This document shows positions 1 through 5,222 of a DNA stretch of 9,177 nucleotides, in pieces; the stretch's first letter is position 1; each line of letters begins with the position of its first letter. The notes under the pieces were generated by a model. That model searched no databases. It was not told the DNA's origin and saw nothing but the letters and a program-made list of their open reading frames with translations. Both the position numbers and the translations under genes were made by a program. The DNA is from Chloroflexota bacterium (GTDB taxonomy: Bacteria > Chloroflexota > Anaerolineae > UBA4142): the NCBI GenBank assembly GCA_016200825.1, contig JACQEA010000270.1:1-9177 (forward strand). Reading direction: 5' to 3'.

Positions 1-806
1 ATGTGGAATTTGGATTGAACCGCCATGACGCCAAGAGAAATACAGATGACCTTTTAGAATTGGCCGGACTCACGTCACTCGCCACTCGTCACCCATCACT
101 TTTATCCGGTGGACAACAACAACGCGTCGCGCTCGCGCGCGCGCTCGCGATTGAGCCGCAAATACTTTTGCTCGACGAACCGTTCAGCGCGCTCGACGCG
201 CCGACGCGAATGCAGTTGCGCGGCGAATTGCTCGCGTTGCAACGGCGATTCAAAATACCAACCGTGTTTGTGACGCACGATTTGGGCGAGGCGTATTTTC
301 TGGCGGACAAATTAGCGGTGATGCACGTGGGCGAATTATTGCAGATTGACGCGCCCGGAGAAATCTTGCGCCGTCCCAACGATTTACGCGTCGCGCGCGC
401 GGTGGGCGTGAAAAATATTTTGCCCGGGGTTGTGGAGGCGCGCGGCGCAGCGATGACGCGCGTGCGCATCGGTGGCATCGCGCTCGATGCGCCGGCATCG
501 GCGTGCGCGATCGGATCGCGCGTGCATGTGTGCATTCGCCCCGAGCGCGTGATGTTAGTGCGACCCGAACGCGGCGAGCAATCGGCGAGCGAAAATATTT
601 TGCGTGGGGAATTGGTACGTGAGATGAGCGACGGAATGAACGCGTCGTTATTTTTTCGCGCGGAGGGCGCGCGACTTGTCCCGGAACAAGATTATGATTT
701 ACAAATTGAATTGCCCGTGTATATTTACGAACGACTCAATCTCGCGCGCGAACGCCGGTGGAATGTTTCGGTGCGAAAAAATGGAATTCATTTAATCCCG
801 GCGTAG
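1..806 (+). CDS. ABC transporter ATP-binding protein, molybdate/tungstate type (5'-truncated)
   Basis: This is the cytoplasmic ATPase of an oxyanion importer. It is open at the window edge; the reading frame starts at base 3 and the GTG there is internal, not a start. Residues below count from base 3. Visible parts are the signature LSGGQQQR (34-41), Walker B ILLLDE (54-59), the D-loop SALD and the switch His in THD (H92). From about residue 130 there is a C-terminal regulatory region of TOBE/MOP type (NILPGVV, then CIRPERVML). The Walker A/P-loop half, roughly 90 residues, lies outside the window, so the intact protein would be about 350 residues, the usual size of ModC/CysA/PotA-type ATPases. 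Its neighbours on the other strand are tupB and tupA, so a role as their ATPase is the simplest inference. However, it converges on them rather than sharing their operon, and it could serve an upstream transporter instead. The ABC ATPase call is certain; the substrate is not. Confidence 0.88.
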   Translation, partial: VEFGLNRHDAKRNTDDLLELAGLTSLATRHPSLLSGGQQQRVALARALAIEPQILLLDEPFSALDAPTRMQLRGELLALQRRFKIPTVFVTHDLGEAYFLADKLAVMHVGELLQIDAPGEILRRPNDLRVARAVGVKNILPGVVEARGAAMTRVRIGGIALDAPASACAIGSRVHVCIRPERVMLVRPERGEQSASENILRGELVREMSDGMNASLFFRAEGARLVPEQDYDLQIELPVYIYERLNLARERRWNVSVRKNGIHLIPA

Positions 807-827
807 GGGCGAGTCTGAGACTCGCCC
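807..827. terminator. Hairpin between convergent genes, possible bidirectional terminator
   Basis: A perfect inverted repeat with 9-bp arms (GGGCGAGTC / GACTCGCCC) and a 3-nt loop fills almost the whole 23-bp gap between the ATPase stop (806) and the tupB stop (830). There is no T-run on either side, so a classical intrinsic terminator is not shown. Its position at a tail-to-tail junction makes a transcript-end role likely. It could equally be one copy of a dispersed GC-rich palindrome. Confidence 0.55.
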
Positions 828-829
828 AG

Positions 830-1534
830 TTACGATTTCACGCGAATCACGCCGCCTTGCAAAGACAACAATCCCAGATTGATCACAAATGAAATCGCGA
901 GCAAAATCAAACCCAACGCCATCGCGCGACCAAATTCGCCTTGCCGCGTTTCCAAAACAATCGCGGTCGTCAGCACGCGCGTCGAGCCCGCGATATTTCC
1001 ACCGACTAACATCACCGCGCCGACTTCTGAAATAATTCCGCCGAACCCCGCCGCGAGCGCGACAAAAACGCCGGTGCGCGCTTCGCGCAAAATCGCGCGC
1101 GTGGCTTGCGCTGATGTCGCGCCGAGCGCGAGCAATTGTTGGCGCAATTCGGGATCCACGCCGCTGACCGCCGCCATCGTAAATCCCGCGACGAGCGGCA
1201 ACGCGATGATGACTTGCGCGACGATCATCGCGTTGGGCGTAAACAGCCAATTCAAATTCGCGAACGGTCCGCTCTGCGAAAAAATCAAATACACGAACAA
1301 GCCCACGACGACCGGCGGCAATCCCATCCCCGTGTAAATTAACGCGATAATTATTCCGCGCGCGCGCCGGCGCGTTAGTCCCAACCACGCGCCGAATGGA
1401 ACGCCCATGAGCGCGCTAATGCCCAGCGCGATCCCGGACACTTGCAGCGATAGCGCGACGATTTGCGTCAGCGTCGCGTCGAGTGAAAAAATTAGTTGGA
1501 GCGCGTGAATGAAACCGCTAAAGAGTTCGTCCAT
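830..1534 (-). CDS. tupB: Tungstate ABC transporter permease TupB
   Basis: This is the integral membrane subunit of a tungstate (possibly molybdate) importer, 234 residues long, the usual size for TupB. Several hydrophobic segments are visible (about 23-45, 59-84, 102-123, 155-178 and 205-224). TupB-like signatures are GLPPVVVGL (71-79), the EAA-type coupling loop around 129-158 (LALGATSAQATRAILREA), SEVGAVMLVGGN (169-180) and TRVLTTAIVLETRQGEF (185-201). The ATG at 1532-1534 fits the family N-terminus. No Shine-Dalgarno is visible before it: the 63-bp gap after tupA is largely a heptamer array, so translation may depend on tupA coupling or on SD-independent initiation. It is the third gene of the minus-strand unit regulator-tupA-tupB. 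The family call is made from remembered motifs; tungstate versus molybdate preference cannot be read from the sequence. Confidence 0.87.
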   Translation of the reverse strand: MDELFSGFIHALQLIFSLDATLTQIVALSLQVSGIALGISALMGVPFGAWLGLTRRRARGIIIALIYTGMGLPPVVVGLFVYLIFSQSGPFANLNWLFTPNAMIVAQVIIALPLVAGFTMAAVSGVDPELRQQLLALGATSAQATRAILREARTGVFVALAAGFGGIISEVGAVMLVGGNIAGSTRVLTTAIVLETRQGEFGRAMALGLILLAISFVINLGLLSLQGGVIRVKS

Positions 1535-1549
1535 AAAAGTTAGAGATTA

Positions 1550-1598
1550 GAAGTTGGAAGTTGGAAGTTGGATGTTGGATGTTGGGAGTTGGTAGTTT
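1550..1598. repeat. Heptamer tandem array between tupA and tupB
   Basis: There are seven consecutive 7-bp units on the + strand: gaagttg three times, gatgttg twice, ggagttg and a decayed gtagttt. On the coding (minus) strand these read CAACTTC/CAACATC-like. The array runs from the tupA stop codon to within 15 bp of the tupB start and leaves no visible ribosome binding site. The period equals that of the arrays at 5136-5206, 8615-8691 and 9149-9177, but the unit sequence differs. Confidence 0.85.
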
Positions 1599-2437
1599 TA
1601 GCGACCGGCATTTGGATAAAACAACGCCTGCCCAAATTTGTCTTTGCCAAAATCGCCAATCAGTTTTTGCGTTTCAGGTGAGGTAATCCACGCCGCGAAT
1701 TTTTCCGCGAGCGCGGCGTTGACGTTCGGATGTTTCGCGGGATTGACGGGGATCACACCGTACGGATTGAGCAACGTCTTGTCTTTATTTTCTGCCAGCG
1801 TCGCGCCGCCAACGAGCAACGCGAGATTGGGCAATTTATTTTGCAACGCGAGCCACGTGCCGCGATCGGTCAAGGTATACGCGCGCTTTTCATTTGCAAA
1901 GATCAGCGTCTCACTCATCCCTTGACCGATGGATTGGTACCACAGCATTTCTTTGGTCGGCGTGAGGTTCGTCGTTGCCCAAATACTTTTTTCTTTTGTT
2001 TGCGTCCCGGAGTTGTCGCCGCGCGATACAAAAGTCGCTTGCAACAATGCTATTTTTTTGAACGCGTCCGCCGCGTTGAGCGCGTCCGCGATTTTCGCGG
2101 GATCCTCTTTCGCTCCGACGACGACAAAATCGTTATACATTACCTCGCGGCGATTAATGCCATCGGCGGCGCGCACAAACGCGTCCTCTTGTTCGCGCGC
2201 GTGAACGAGAACGACATCCGCGTTGCCATCGCCGCCTAATTTCAACGCTTGTCCCGTTCCCACCGCGATGACTTTAACGCGCGCGTTGGATTGCGCTTCA
2301 AATTTTGGAATGATCGCGTCGAGCAAGCCGGTGTCGTACGTACTGGTTGTTGTTGCGAGCGTCAGCGTTTGCGGCGGCGCAGCACATGCCGTGATCCAAG
2401 CGCCTAAAATAACGAGGACGAAAATTGAGTTTCTCAT
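1598..2437 (-). CDS. tupA: Tungstate-binding lipoprotein TupA
   Basis: This is the extracytoplasmic solute-binding protein that captures tungstate (possibly molybdate) and delivers it to TupB. It has 279 residues. A lipoprotein signal peptide is clear: a short N-terminus, a hydrophobic stretch 5-15, then a lipobox ending ITAC with Cys18 as the anchor. The mature domain starts with TupA hallmarks: TTTS (29-32) within TTTSTYDTGLLD, then VGTGQAL (59-65), NADVVLVHA (72-80) and SRGDNSGT (138-145), with LTDRGTWLA further on. The TTTS motif is the one associated with oxyanion binding in TupA. The ATG at 2435-2437 is preceded on the coding strand by AAAGGA at good spacing. The gap to the regulator stop is only 17 bp, so they are probably co-transcribed. 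Confidence 0.92.
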   Translation of the reverse strand: MRNSIFVLVILGAWITACAAPPQTLTLATTTSTYDTGLLDAIIPKFEAQSNARVKVIAVGTGQALKLGGDGNADVVLVHAREQEDAFVRAADGINRREVMYNDFVVVGAKEDPAKIADALNAADAFKKIALLQATFVSRGDNSGTQTKEKSIWATTNLTPTKEMLWYQSIGQGMSETLIFANEKRAYTLTDRGTWLALQNKLPNLALLVGGATLAENKDKTLLNPYGVIPVNPAKHPNVNAALAEKFAAWITSPETQKLIGDFGKDKFGQALFYPNAGR

Positions 2438-2454
2438 TTTTCCTTTACCCCAAA

Positions 2455-3675
2455 TTATTTGACGCGCGCGATCACGCGCCCCATTCGCGAGAGATCATAG
2501 CCCGGCAATTCGGCCGCGGCGCGCCGAAACTCCGCGCGGTGCAAAACCTGCAGGATCGTTTGAATCCGCGCGGATTCAAATATTGCGCGCGGCATCGCGA
2601 GATCAAACCGTTCTTCGCCGAGCAAAATAAACGGCAAGCCCCACCGTGCCGCGACCGCGCGCAAACCGGGACCTACATCCGCCGTGCCCGCGACAATTGC
2701 CGCGGCAATCGCATCGTGTGTTCCGACCGCGCGCTCCCAATCGCGGAGAGAATGAGGGTCAATGCGCGCCGCGCGCAATTTGGCGTACAGCAACAGCCGC
2801 GTGCCGGCGCCGCGCTGGCGATTGATGAATCGAATTCCGCGCGCGGCGAGATCGCGCAATCCGCGAATATTTTTTGGATTGCCGCGCGCAAGCATCAGAC
2901 CATTCTCGCGCTGGGCTAAATTCACCAACACGATTGAATCTTCAGGCACGAGGCGTTTGATAAACGGAATGTTATACTCGCCGGTTTCTTCGTCCAACAA
3001 ATGAACTCCAGCCACATCGGCTTCATGCTTGGCTAACGCGAGCAATCCATTTACACTGCCAACAATGGATGGGATGCCGTGCGCAAATTCCGCCAACCGC
3101 GTCAACAATAGATCATCACTCCCGGTAATCAGAATTGGATGCGGCGTTGAAAATTTACGCGCGCGTGGATTTGCGCGGGTCATCATTCCGGCAATCGTTT
3201 CAAGTGAGGCGAGCGAGGAGTTTGAATCAAGCAACGCGGCGTGCGCGAGCATCAAGCGCGCGGGATTTTTCATTTCTTGCGCGGCGTTGCGATGCTGTTC
3301 ACGTACGGCGCGTTCAGTCGTCAGGGCTTGCCGTTGGGATTGAACGAGATGATCCGCCGGTAATTTCCAGAGTGCGGCGAGATGCGCTTTGATGAAAAAT
3401 TCAGCGCGCGTGATGGCTGGTTTTGAAAACCAATCTTTGAATATTCGCCGTCCGCGCGCGGTGAGAGTGTACACGCGGCTGGCGGGTCCGCGCGCGCTTT
3501 TTTCACCGCGCGCTTTGATCCACCCGGCGCGCGTCATCTTGGAGAGCGAACGGTACAGCTGGGCGAAATCAATCGTCCAGTAAGATGCGAACTCGTGATC
3601 AATCACGCGCTTGAGTTCGTAGCCGTGTTGTTCTCCGCGCGCCAAGAGACCGAGCAGGGGAAAGGTGGGAGACAT
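2455..3675 (-). CDS. PadR-type HTH regulator fused to a molybdate/tungstate-binding-like domain
   Basis: This is a predicted one-component transcription regulator of the tup operon, 406 residues. Residues 1-86 are a PadR-type winged helix (LLGLLARGEQHGYELKRVI, then DFAQLYRSLSKMTRAGWI and the wing RVYTLTARGRRIF). Residues 87-130 are helical, as in the dimerisation arm of PadR proteins. Residues 180-385 match the PBP_like domain (COG1910 type) otherwise found fused to MoeA or other HTHs: ITGSDDLLL, GSVNGLLAL (206-214), HLLDEETGEYN (225-235), NRQRGAGTR (285-293) and GTHDAIAAAI (318-327). That domain is thought to bind molybdate or tungstate. The ATG at 3673-3675 sits just below a strong promoter overlapped by a perfect palindrome, so autorepression is likely. 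The HTH and the sensor domain are each well supported; their combination in one chain looks unusual to me. Whether the ligand derepresses or co-represses is not known. Confidence 0.85.
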   Translation of the reverse strand: MSPTFPLLGLLARGEQHGYELKRVIDHEFASYWTIDFAQLYRSLSKMTRAGWIKARGEKSARGPASRVYTLTARGRRIFKDWFSKPAITRAEFFIKAHLAALWKLPADHLVQSQRQALTTERAVREQHRNAAQEMKNPARLMLAHAALLDSNSSLASLETIAGMMTRANPRARKFSTPHPILITGSDDLLLTRLAEFAHGIPSIVGSVNGLLALAKHEADVAGVHLLDEETGEYNIPFIKRLVPEDSIVLVNLAQRENGLMLARGNPKNIRGLRDLAARGIRFINRQRGAGTRLLLYAKLRAARIDPHSLRDWERAVGTHDAIAAAIVAGTADVGPGLRAVAARWGLPFILLGEERFDLAMPRAIFESARIQTILQVLHRAEFRRAAAELPGYDLSRMGRVIARVK

Positions 3676-3690
3676 CGGATTAGGATCGTA

Positions 3691-3711
3691 ACTATATGCA
3701 GTGCATATAGT
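3691..3711. promoter_or_regulatory. Palindromic operator for the PadR-type regulator
   Basis: A perfect palindrome has 10-bp arms (ACTATATGCA / TGCATATAGT) around a single central G. It ends 16 bp above the regulator's start codon and overlaps the last bases of the -10 and the expected transcription start. PadR proteins bind AT-rich dyads of this kind as dimers. The site and overlap are seen in the sequence; binding by the adjacent regulator is inferred. Confidence 0.75.
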
Positions 3712-3736
3712 ATACGGTAGCGTCTTGATTTGTCAA
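3709..3736 (-). promoter_or_regulatory. Sigma70-type promoter of the regulator-tupA-tupB operon
   Basis: On the minus strand there is a perfect -35 TTGACA (3731-3736), a 16-bp spacer and a -10 TATACT (3709-3714, one mismatch to consensus). The start point would fall near 3702, inside the palindrome 3691-3711, giving a leader of about 27 nt before the ATG at 3675. A repressor on the palindrome would block this promoter. Confidence 0.82.
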
Positions 3737-3824
3737 CTGACCTGCGCGGAGGTTTCCGTCTCTGCATTGCTGCTTTAGTACCTTACGAGTGAAATGTTTG
3801 CAGAAAACGCAAAGATTTTTTGAA

Positions 3825-3890
3825 CGCGGGTTTACACGGAAAGAACGGATCGAATAAATCCTTGATCTGATTTTTCCGCGTTTATCCGCG
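3825..3890. repeat. Imperfect inverted repeat in the intergenic region
   Basis: Two 18-bp arms at 3825-3842 and 3873-3890 are complementary at 14 of 18 positions (CGCGGGTTTACACGGAAA against the reverse complement of TTTCCGCGTTTATCCGCG), with about 30 bp between them. It resembles dispersed palindromic repeats common in such genomes. The rest of the gap from 3737 to 3958 shows no gene or other recognisable signal. Confidence 0.55.
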
Positions 3891-3958
3891 TCCCAATTTG
3901 CCTTGTTGGGTTTCGGCTTGTCTGAGTTAGGAAGATGGGCGAGAACGGCGGAAATAAC

Positions 3959-3986
3959 TTGCCAACTCTTTTTTTTATGCTATAAT
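3959..3986 (+). promoter_or_regulatory. Promoter of the tRNA-Val gene, probably also of the T-box operon
   Basis: -35 TTGCCA (3959-3964), a 16-bp spacer, and a perfect -10 TATAAT (3981-3986) preceded by the extended -10 element TG-C (3978-3980). Transcription would begin near 3993, about 5 nt before the tRNA. No terminator or second promoter is visible between the tRNA and the T-box leader, so this promoter probably serves both. Confidence 0.85.
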
Positions 3987-3997
3987 GCCAATCGTGC

Positions 3998-4071
3998 GGG
4001 CGGTTAGCTCAGTTGGTTAGAGCGCCACGTTGACATCGTGGAGGTCAGAGGTTCGACCCCTCTATCGCCCA
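3998..4071 (+). tRNA. tRNA-Val (anticodon GAC)
   Basis: A complete cloverleaf is visible. The acceptor stem is GGGCGGT (3998-4004) with ATCGCCC (4064-4070), including one G-U pair. The D-arm is AGCTCAGTTGGTTAGAGC. The anticodon stem CCACG/CGTGG (4025-4029, 4037-4041) encloses the loop TTGACAT, putting anticodon GAC at 4032-4034. The T-arm has loop sequence TTCGACC, and the discriminator is A (4071). GAC reads the Val codons GUC and GUU. The 3' CCA is not encoded (CAG follows the discriminator), so it must be added after processing. Stem I of the T-box leader begins 18 nt downstream. Confidence 0.97.
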
Positions 4072-4089
4072 CAGAAAAAATAAAGCCGA

Positions 4090-4437
4090 TGCTCGCGACG
4101 AGTAGTTGATTTCAACGACCACAGGAAGATCGGAGCATGACTGAGACTCTGATCGCTCGCGATCAATGAACACCTCTCGAGCAAACTGTGATCTTACAAA
4201 CATCTCTGGCAAGTCAGAACGAAATATTTTTAGGACGGCACGCGCCGAGTTTTGTTTTGAGATCGCGGTACAAGGTCGAGCGAAGAACGGCGATGCAGTT
4301 GCCAAGTAAAACGCTTCGGTCGCCCCGTTACCGGCGAATCAAGTGTGCCGCGCGCGAATTACGCACGCAGGCAAATTGGGGTGGAATCGCGGGAGAACTC
4401 TCTCGTCCCTGTCGGGATGTGAGAGTTTTTTGTTTTT
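4090..4437 (+). promoter_or_regulatory. T-box riboswitch leader, Thr specifier (ACC)
   Basis: This is a tRNA-sensing leader that should read through when tRNA-Thr is uncharged. The Stem I base is TGCTCG (4090-4095) with CGAGCA (4178-4183). Above it is an internal loop with the S-turn AGTAG (4101-4105) on the 5' side and TGAACACCTCT (4167-4177) on the 3' side. The loop closes with TTGAT/ATCAA (4106-4110, 4162-4166), and the apical helix is GATCGGAG/CTCTGATC (4128-4135, 4147-4154). The specifier ACC is at 4172-4174, after GAAC as in known T-boxes. A Stem III-like hairpin (4346-4373) leads into the T-box sequence GGGGTGGAATCGCG (4378-4391), which departs from the usual GGTGGAACCGCG at one base. 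The mutually exclusive terminator follows. The downstream gene pair ends in thrS, which agrees with a Thr specifier. Stem II (about 4190-4340) is not resolved by eye. ACA shifted by one base would also be Thr. Confidence 0.93.
4396..4437 (+). terminator. Intrinsic terminator of the T-box
   Basis: AACTCTC (4396-4402) pairs with GAGAGTT (4421-4427). After one mismatch, CGTCCC (4404-4409) pairs with GGGATG (4414-4419, one G-U) around a 4-nt loop. The stem runs into a T-tract (4426-4431, G, 4433-4437). Its 5' arm overlaps the 3' side of the T-box antiterminator, which is the expected switch geometry. Confidence 0.92.
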
Positions 4438-4470
4438 AACTTTGACCCTGCTCGAAAGGAGTATGAATTC

Positions 4471-5136
4471 GTGGCAACGATTGATCTGTATCATTACGCG
4501 CGCGAGGAAGACCTCGACGCGATTTCCGAAGAAGGCTTGAGGGTTGGCGCGCGGCAACTGACTCTGGATTCGGCATTCCGCAAAAGCGCGGTGATCGCGT
4601 GGATCGCGCCGGATTTTGATGTGATGGGTTATAACGAAAATCCAAAATACGTTTGTCTGCGCGCGCACGTGGATGACGCGCGCTGTCGCGTCGCGCCGTA
4701 CGAACTCGCGCAAGCGGCGTACGTAAATCACATCGGCCGCGGGCAAGCCAAGAATCCCGAGGTCGCGGCGCGATTGATCGCGGCGTACGAAAAATCCGCG
4801 GTGCCATTCGATCAACATACGCTCGGGACATTTCGCGCGCCGGAAGTTTTAGTAGAAGGTGATATTAGCGCGGACGATATCGCGGTGGTGAAATCGCCGG
4901 AGGTCGGACGGCGCGGCGAAGACAATCGGCGAATTTACGCGGTACGATGGGCGGAAAATTTGATTCGCATTCTTTCGATTCAGAAAACTTTGATGCAGAT
5001 CAATGAATTGACCGAAGCCGCGGCGAATCGCGGCGTGGCTGTGCGCGTGGCGAAACACGATGACGCCACCGCGTATTTGGAAACGTACATGTTGGTCGAG
5101 CAAGGCGAATTTTTTACAGTGGAGAAAGAAGACTAG
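4471..5136 (+). CDS. Uncharacterised protein with ADP-ribosyltransferase-like signatures, under T-box control
   Basis: This 221-residue soluble protein is not assigned to a named family. The N-terminus LYHYA (6-10) followed by DLDAISEEGL (14-23) has the pattern H-Y-x(n)-I-x(2)-EGL. That pattern opens many ART-fold proteins (DarT/DUF4433, KptA and relatives). VIAWIAPDFD (41-50) and VCLRAHVDD (61-69) would be the following core strands. FRAPEVLVEGDISADDI (121-137) resembles the ART segment that carries the catalytic Glu (here E125). The C-terminal 70 residues are charged and partly helical. The start is GTG at 4471, with AAAGGAG 9 nt upstream; the nearer ATG at 4463 is out of frame and too close to that site. 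It is the first gene after the Thr T-box, with thrS 87 bp downstream, so it should be induced by threonine starvation. No signal peptide or membrane segment is seen. Function is unknown; the ART link is a motif-level inference. Confidence 0.82.
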   Translation: MATIDLYHYAREEDLDAISEEGLRVGARQLTLDSAFRKSAVIAWIAPDFDVMGYNENPKYVCLRAHVDDARCRVAPYELAQAAYVNHIGRGQAKNPEVAARLIAAYEKSAVPFDQHTLGTFRAPEVLVEGDISADDIAVVKSPEVGRRGEDNRRIYAVRWAENLIRILSIQKTLMQINELTEAAANRGVAVRVAKHDDATAYLETYMLVEQGEFFTVEKED

Positions 5137-5206
5137 TCGCAAGTCTCAAGTCACAGGTCTCAAGTTTCAGGTTAATCCGCTTTGCGACCTGTAACCTGCG
5201 ACTTGC
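5136..5206. repeat. Degenerate heptamer array folding into a hairpin upstream of thrS
   Basis: Six 7-bp units on the + strand (gtcgcaa, gtctcaa, gtcacag, gtctcaa, gtttcag, gttaatc; 5136-5177) are followed by three units in inverted orientation (gcgacct, gtaacct, gcgactt; 5184-5204). Arms 5139-5164 and 5181-5206 are complementary at 21 of 26 positions around a 16-nt loop. The array fills the gap between the unknown gene and thrS and ends 7 nt before the thrS ribosome binding site GGAG (5214-5217). No T-run follows, so it is not an evident terminator. Confidence 0.75.
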
Positions 5207-5222
5207 ACGATTTGGAGCACCT

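Noticed and set aside
2425..2919. Plus-strand frame opposite the regulator gene
   Set aside because: It is antisense to the well-conserved PBP_like domain and has no recognisable pattern.
4045..4305. Minus-strand reading frame over the tRNA and T-box
   Set aside because: It runs antisense across the tRNA-Val 3' half and Stem I, whose structures explain the sequence; no protein family is recognisable.
4463..4540. ATG at 4463 as the start of the gene after the T-box
   Set aside because: It opens a short out-of-frame reading frame that stops near 4540 and sits almost on top of the AAAGGAG site. The GTG at 4471 has proper spacing and opens the long coding frame.
4339..4831. Two minus-strand frames opposite the unknown gene
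   Set aside because: They are shadows created by GCG/CGC codon bias on the other strand, Arg-rich and without any family pattern.
5136..5206. A second T-box or attenuator before thrS
   Set aside because: No T-box sequence, specifier loop or T-tract is present; the structure is explained by inverted heptamers.
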